From Chara braunii (taxonomy: Eukaryota; Streptophyta; Charophyceae; Charales; Characeae): a stretch of 21,404 nucleotides of DNA. Positions 18,601 to 21,404 of the stretch are shown piece after piece. Within the stretch, counting starts at the first letter, position 1. Every line of letters starts with the position of its first letter. The notes beneath the pieces were generated by a model. It ran no database searches. It was not told the DNA's origin and was given only the letters and a program-made list of their open reading frames with translations. Made by a program: the position numbers and the translations under genes. The stretch covers positions 3,864,063 to 3,885,466 of the forward strand of contig BFEA01000013.1 of assembly GCA_003427395.1 (NCBI GenBank), in the 5' to 3' direction.

Positions 18601-19540
18601 ACGGTGAAGGGACCAAGGAGGCTGCAGGATAAGTGGGAGCCGGCACCCGAAAGGGAACAGCGCGCGAGACGCGAGAGGGACGGGGAGTAGAGATCGCGGC
18701 AAGAAGGGAGGACGTCAGAGGAACCAAGAAAAAATGTGGCACCGGCGGGGCAAAGTGCCGGGGGCCACAGGGCGCCAAGAAAAGATTTAGTGCCGAGGGG
18801 ACAAAGCGTCAAGGGATCATGTAGGACCAGGCAAAAAGTATGGTACTACAGCGGGACGAGTAACAAGGACCGCGGGGGACTATGTATATGAGTATGGGCC
18901 GGCGGAACCACCGACGGGACGGGACAGGTACCAGCGGGACCAGCGTCAGGGGCTGTTGGCGGAACAAGGGACGTCTGAGCAAGTGGGGACGCATGACGAT
19001 CCAAAAGGGAAACAGGCCGCCGTCCGGGATGGCAACAGGAAAAGAGAATGGACTAGGAAAATAATAAGAAAATGAGGAGTCGAACGTCAACGGGAAAAAT
19101 TGTCGCCGAAACGGAAGAGGCAGGCGCGACACGGGAAAGGCGGGGAGAGCCTGGGAGGTCCCAGGAGAAACCAGAGTAAAATATGCTAACGGTAAAAATA
19201 AATGCCGAGGGGACGGCACCTTCGGGCGGCACCGTCCGGGCCGGGTGGCCGAATAAATACTAAGTGTCGCCACGACAAGCGCGGACGGAGAGCATCGGGG
19301 GGAAGAAAGAACGGAATAGCGGCGGCAAGAGGGACCGGCCAGCGGTCCAGGCTATCCCGGACCGACCAGGCCAAAGAAGGAGAAGTTCCAAGGGCTTCAC
19401 GTGGAGGAAAGCCTGACCGGAGAAAAATCGGAGCAAGGCAGCCTTGATCTGGAAGCGGCTGCAGCAAAAAGGAGCATCCTTGGACCTTGGGGGTGCCATT
19501 ACTGCAGTCCGGGGTGTAACGACCATATGCCGGCTGCAAA
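18601..19540. other. G/A-rich region without a convincing gene
   Basis: The plus strand is strongly purine-biased. Open frames here are low-complexity Arg/Gly/Glu readings of that bias. A hairpin with arms GGACGG/CCGTCC lies at about 19212-19238 between two AATAAAT words. A TATA-like word lies near 18890. None of these defines a gene or promoter on its own. Confidence 0.4.
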
Positions 19541-19611
19541 ATCAGACCTTGGGAAAGGTCCAACAGCCAGAAAGAGAAGAAATAGCTGTTGGACACTTGT
19601 CCCAACAGTAA

Positions 19612-19678
19612 TGAGAGAAAGAGGGGAGAAAAAAGGGGGAGAATGAAATAAAGGAGGAGGAAGGAGTGGAGGAAAAAG
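19612..19678 (+). other. Long purine run followed by TG
   Basis: About 65 nt are almost entirely A and G with only a few T interruptions, ending directly before TGCCGCC at 19679. This is what a polypurine tract next to an LTR start can look like, but no matching upstream copy of the following sequence was found, and general purine bias in this region explains it equally well. Confidence 0.25.
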
Positions 19679-19900
19679 TGCCGCCAGGTTGGGACTGCAG
19701 CAGTAGGGATGGGCAGGTCCCAATGATGACCTCATCCCTCCTAGATCCTAGGAGTGCAGTCCGGATTGCAGAGAAAAGGCCCTTGGGACATTATCTCTGC
19801 AATATATGAAAACAACAAAAATAGGGAAAAATGCTGATGTGAGTTGGCCGGCTCATTTTTGGGCCTTAGATCTGAGATCTGATCTTGCGGAGGAGGAAAT

Positions 19901-19935
19901 CTAGCCATTTTTTGTGGGCTGACACAAAATGGCTA
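19901..19935. repeat. Foldback with 14-16-nt arms overlapping a small ORF start
   Basis: Left arm CTAGCCATTTTTTGTG and right arm CACAAAATGGCTAG pair with a two-base bulge around a six-base loop (GGCTGA). The right arm contains the ATG (19929) of an 86-codon plus-strand frame ending at 20189. That frame has the favourable context aaaATGGC but no recognisable domain, so I do not call it a gene. Confidence 0.85.
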
Positions 19936-20556
19936 GCTTCGGAATGAGTTGGCAGCAAATTGGAGGGAAAACAAGAGGAGGAACAAGACAAAACTGCGAA
20001 TTTGGCCCAAGATTTGGACCTGGTACATCAAAGAAATTGAAAATTGAAGTAAAGGCTCAAATTTGGGGTAAGGGGAGCTTGGGAGTGGCTCGGAATGATG
20101 AGGAGCATGGATCTCAGCCAGATCCAAGGCTGAGATTGGAGCCGCCACTTGGAAAATGCAACGGCCTACTCAAAAGAGGCCTAGGCTAAGAAAAAGATGA
20201 AAAATGGGCCTCTAGGCCCTCAATTCTCAGTAAAGGCTGCATTTTGGGGATGGGTACCCCAAAAGGCAACACTTTTTGAAGTAAGAAGAGGCCGGGGTAG
20301 GCCAAGGGGTAGTCCGAGGAGGTACCGGCCTCTCGGACTGCATGTACCTGGCAAAAATGAGGCCCAGGTACCTCCTGGTAGGCCAAAACCGAAAATTTGG
20401 CCCTTGGGGTACCTCCCGCCACCTAGAGGCACTTGGAAGAGCCTAGAGGTGGGGCGGTGCACCTGTTCCAGCCTACATAAGCTGGAGGTGTAGGCCGCCA
20501 CTCTCATTTGAGCATGAGAGGTGCCCATGCTGCCCAAATGACTCCAGGAGAGAGTC

Positions 20557-20907
20557 CAAGTGGGAGAGAAGCAAGGGAGTGATGGCCGGAGCTAGCCTGT
20601 AGCCTGACTATGGTGGTAGGACAGAGGAAGGAGATCTAGAGGCTGGGAGGGAGCAAGGAGAGTGATCCACCATAGCCCTCAGGCTGTGAGGTAGGAGGAG
20701 AGGCTGAGACAGGGGTCCCCTTAGCCCTCTTCGAGAGGAGGACTCCACAGCCTTAGAGCTAGGAGCCGGCCATAGCTAAGAAAGAGAAGTAAGGGAAGGA
20801 GGAGAGAACGTGGGAGGGAAGAGAAGCCACGCTTAGGAGGCTAGAACCAAGCATTGGGGCTCCACTGCCTAGAAACCAGCAAGAGGTGAGTGAAAAGGAG
20901 GGAGGCC
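20557..20907. other. Region with no gene recognised
   Basis: A G/A-rich stretch with no credible coding frame. A possible long-range stem pairs AGGCTGTG near 20683 with CACAGCCT near 20750, enclosing the small foldback CCTCTTCGAGAGG. Confidence 0.4.
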
Positions 20908-21058
20908 TCCCTCTCCTTCTTCCTCCTCTCCCCCCTTCTCATTCTTCTTCTCCCTCTTCTCTCCTCTCTTCTTCTTCTTCTTCTTCTTCTTCTTCTTCTT
21001 CTCCCTCTTCCTCTTTCTGTTTTTTTCTTTCTTTCTCTCCCCCTCCTCCATCCTCCTC
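20908..21058. repeat. Pyrimidine-rich tract with (CTT)n microsatellite
   Basis: An almost pure C/T tract with an uninterrupted CTT triplet run at about 20968-21002. Frames through it on either strand give Ser, Leu or Lys/Glu homopolymers and are not genes. Confidence 0.95.
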
Positions 21059-21095
21059 CTTGTCAAAATTGCGATTTTTGCTAATCTGGGAGGGT

Positions 21096-21404
21096 GTACA
21101 TACTGCGATTCACTTGGTGATACTTCCGTGATGTTTCCCCTTCCGTAGATGCTACCAATCTTGAGTTTTCACTATTTTTGGTGCTTGTACATGTTGCGAT
21201 TCACTTGGTGATACTTCCGTGAAGTTTCCCCTTAATTAGATGCTACCAATCTTGAGTTTTCACTGTTTTTTTGTCTTTGTACATGTTGCGATTCACTTCG
21301 TGATACTTCCGTGATGTTTCCCCTTGAGAAGATGCTTCAAAACTTGAGTTTTCACTGTTTTTGGTGCTATTACATGTTGCGATTCACTTGGTGATACTTC
21401 ATTG
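21096..21404. repeat. 91-92-bp tandem repeat, over three copies, running off the window
   Basis: The word TGCGATTCACTT recurs at 21104, 21195, 21287 and 21378, a period of 91, 92 and 91 bp. Within each unit GTGATACTTCCGTGA, GTTTCCCCTT and CTTGAGTTTTCACT are nearly invariant, while a short stretch after CCCCTT varies. Copies are very similar, which indicates recent amplification or homogenisation. The array continues beyond the right edge. Confidence 0.95.

Larger units (their letters stand above)
19545..20556. other. Hairpin-dense belt of perfect short inverted repeats
   Basis: I count at least a dozen perfect inverted repeats in about 1 kb. Examples, as arms: 19558-19567/19585-19594 (10 bp), 19689-19695/19717-19723 (7), 19738-19744/19748-19754 (7), 19765-19774/19794-19803 (10), 20111-20119/20128-20136 (9), 20242-20249/20257-20264 (8), 20344-20351/20364-20371 (8), 20381-20387/20396-20402 (7), 20501-20507/20514-20520 (7). 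A longer bulged foldback lies at 19901-19935. No RNA family is recognised. It could be a structured transcript, an LTR or leader region, or a foldback-rich repeat. Confidence 0.7.

Noticed and set aside
18633-18824. Arg/Gly/Glu-rich 63-codon frame
   Set aside because: Low-complexity product of purine-rich DNA.
20886-21131. Ser/Leu-rich frames near 20900-21100
   Set aside because: They are readings of the CTT and pyrimidine-rich tract.
21096-21404. CRISPR array
   Set aside because: Units are 91-92 bp and near-identical throughout, without short repeats and unique spacers of CRISPR size, and the context is eukaryotic.

Overview
The window looks like nuclear DNA of a eukaryote, most likely a plant or streptophyte alga with a large repeat-rich genome. 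I infer this from a Ty3/gypsy-type LTR-retrotransposon interior, several minisatellites, long gene-poor stretches, and no bacterial gene organisation. The retroelement's style made me think of a charophyte such as Chara, but that is an unverified impression. Scattered single unresolved bases, concentrated in the reverse-transcriptase/RNase H region, suggest a multi-copy repeat collapsed during assembly.

Layout. 1-3273: a 53-bp minisatellite, a (CT)n microsatellite and about 2.9 kb without a convincing gene. 3274-6712: four consecutive same-strand intact ORFs of 270, 248, 256 and 261 residues, called A to D here. They share six collinear conserved blocks and form one divergent paralogous family that I do not recognise. 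6748-7050: a small ORF (E) broken by two stops. 7168-13643: decayed gag-pol in the order gag (CCHC knuckle), protease, RT, RNase H, integrase, which is the Ty3/gypsy order. It carries five in-frame stops and four frame changes. 13786-13950: a 66/67-bp minisatellite. 14093-14743: a post-pol ORF (F) with a basic KKRK patch and a SUMO-interaction-like motif, broken by one TAG. 14744-21404: no convincing gene. It holds minisatellites with periods of 38, 18, 62-68 and about 91 bp, purine-rich tracts, and a roughly 1-kb belt packed with perfect short inverted repeats (19545-20556).

Main interpretation. ORFs A-F and gag-pol share one strand and close spacing, so they may form one unusually ORF-rich retroelement, with four tandem paralogous accessory genes and one small ORF before gag and a separate ORF after integrase. 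The starts of B, D and gag each lie 10-18 nt downstream of the same 8-mer, TGTGCAGG, a possible splice-acceptor series that would give each ORF its own mRNA. A-D have no stops while their neighbours have several, so selection on them, or host capture, deserves testing. I could not find the LTRs, primer-binding site or polypurine tract convincingly, so the element boundaries are open.
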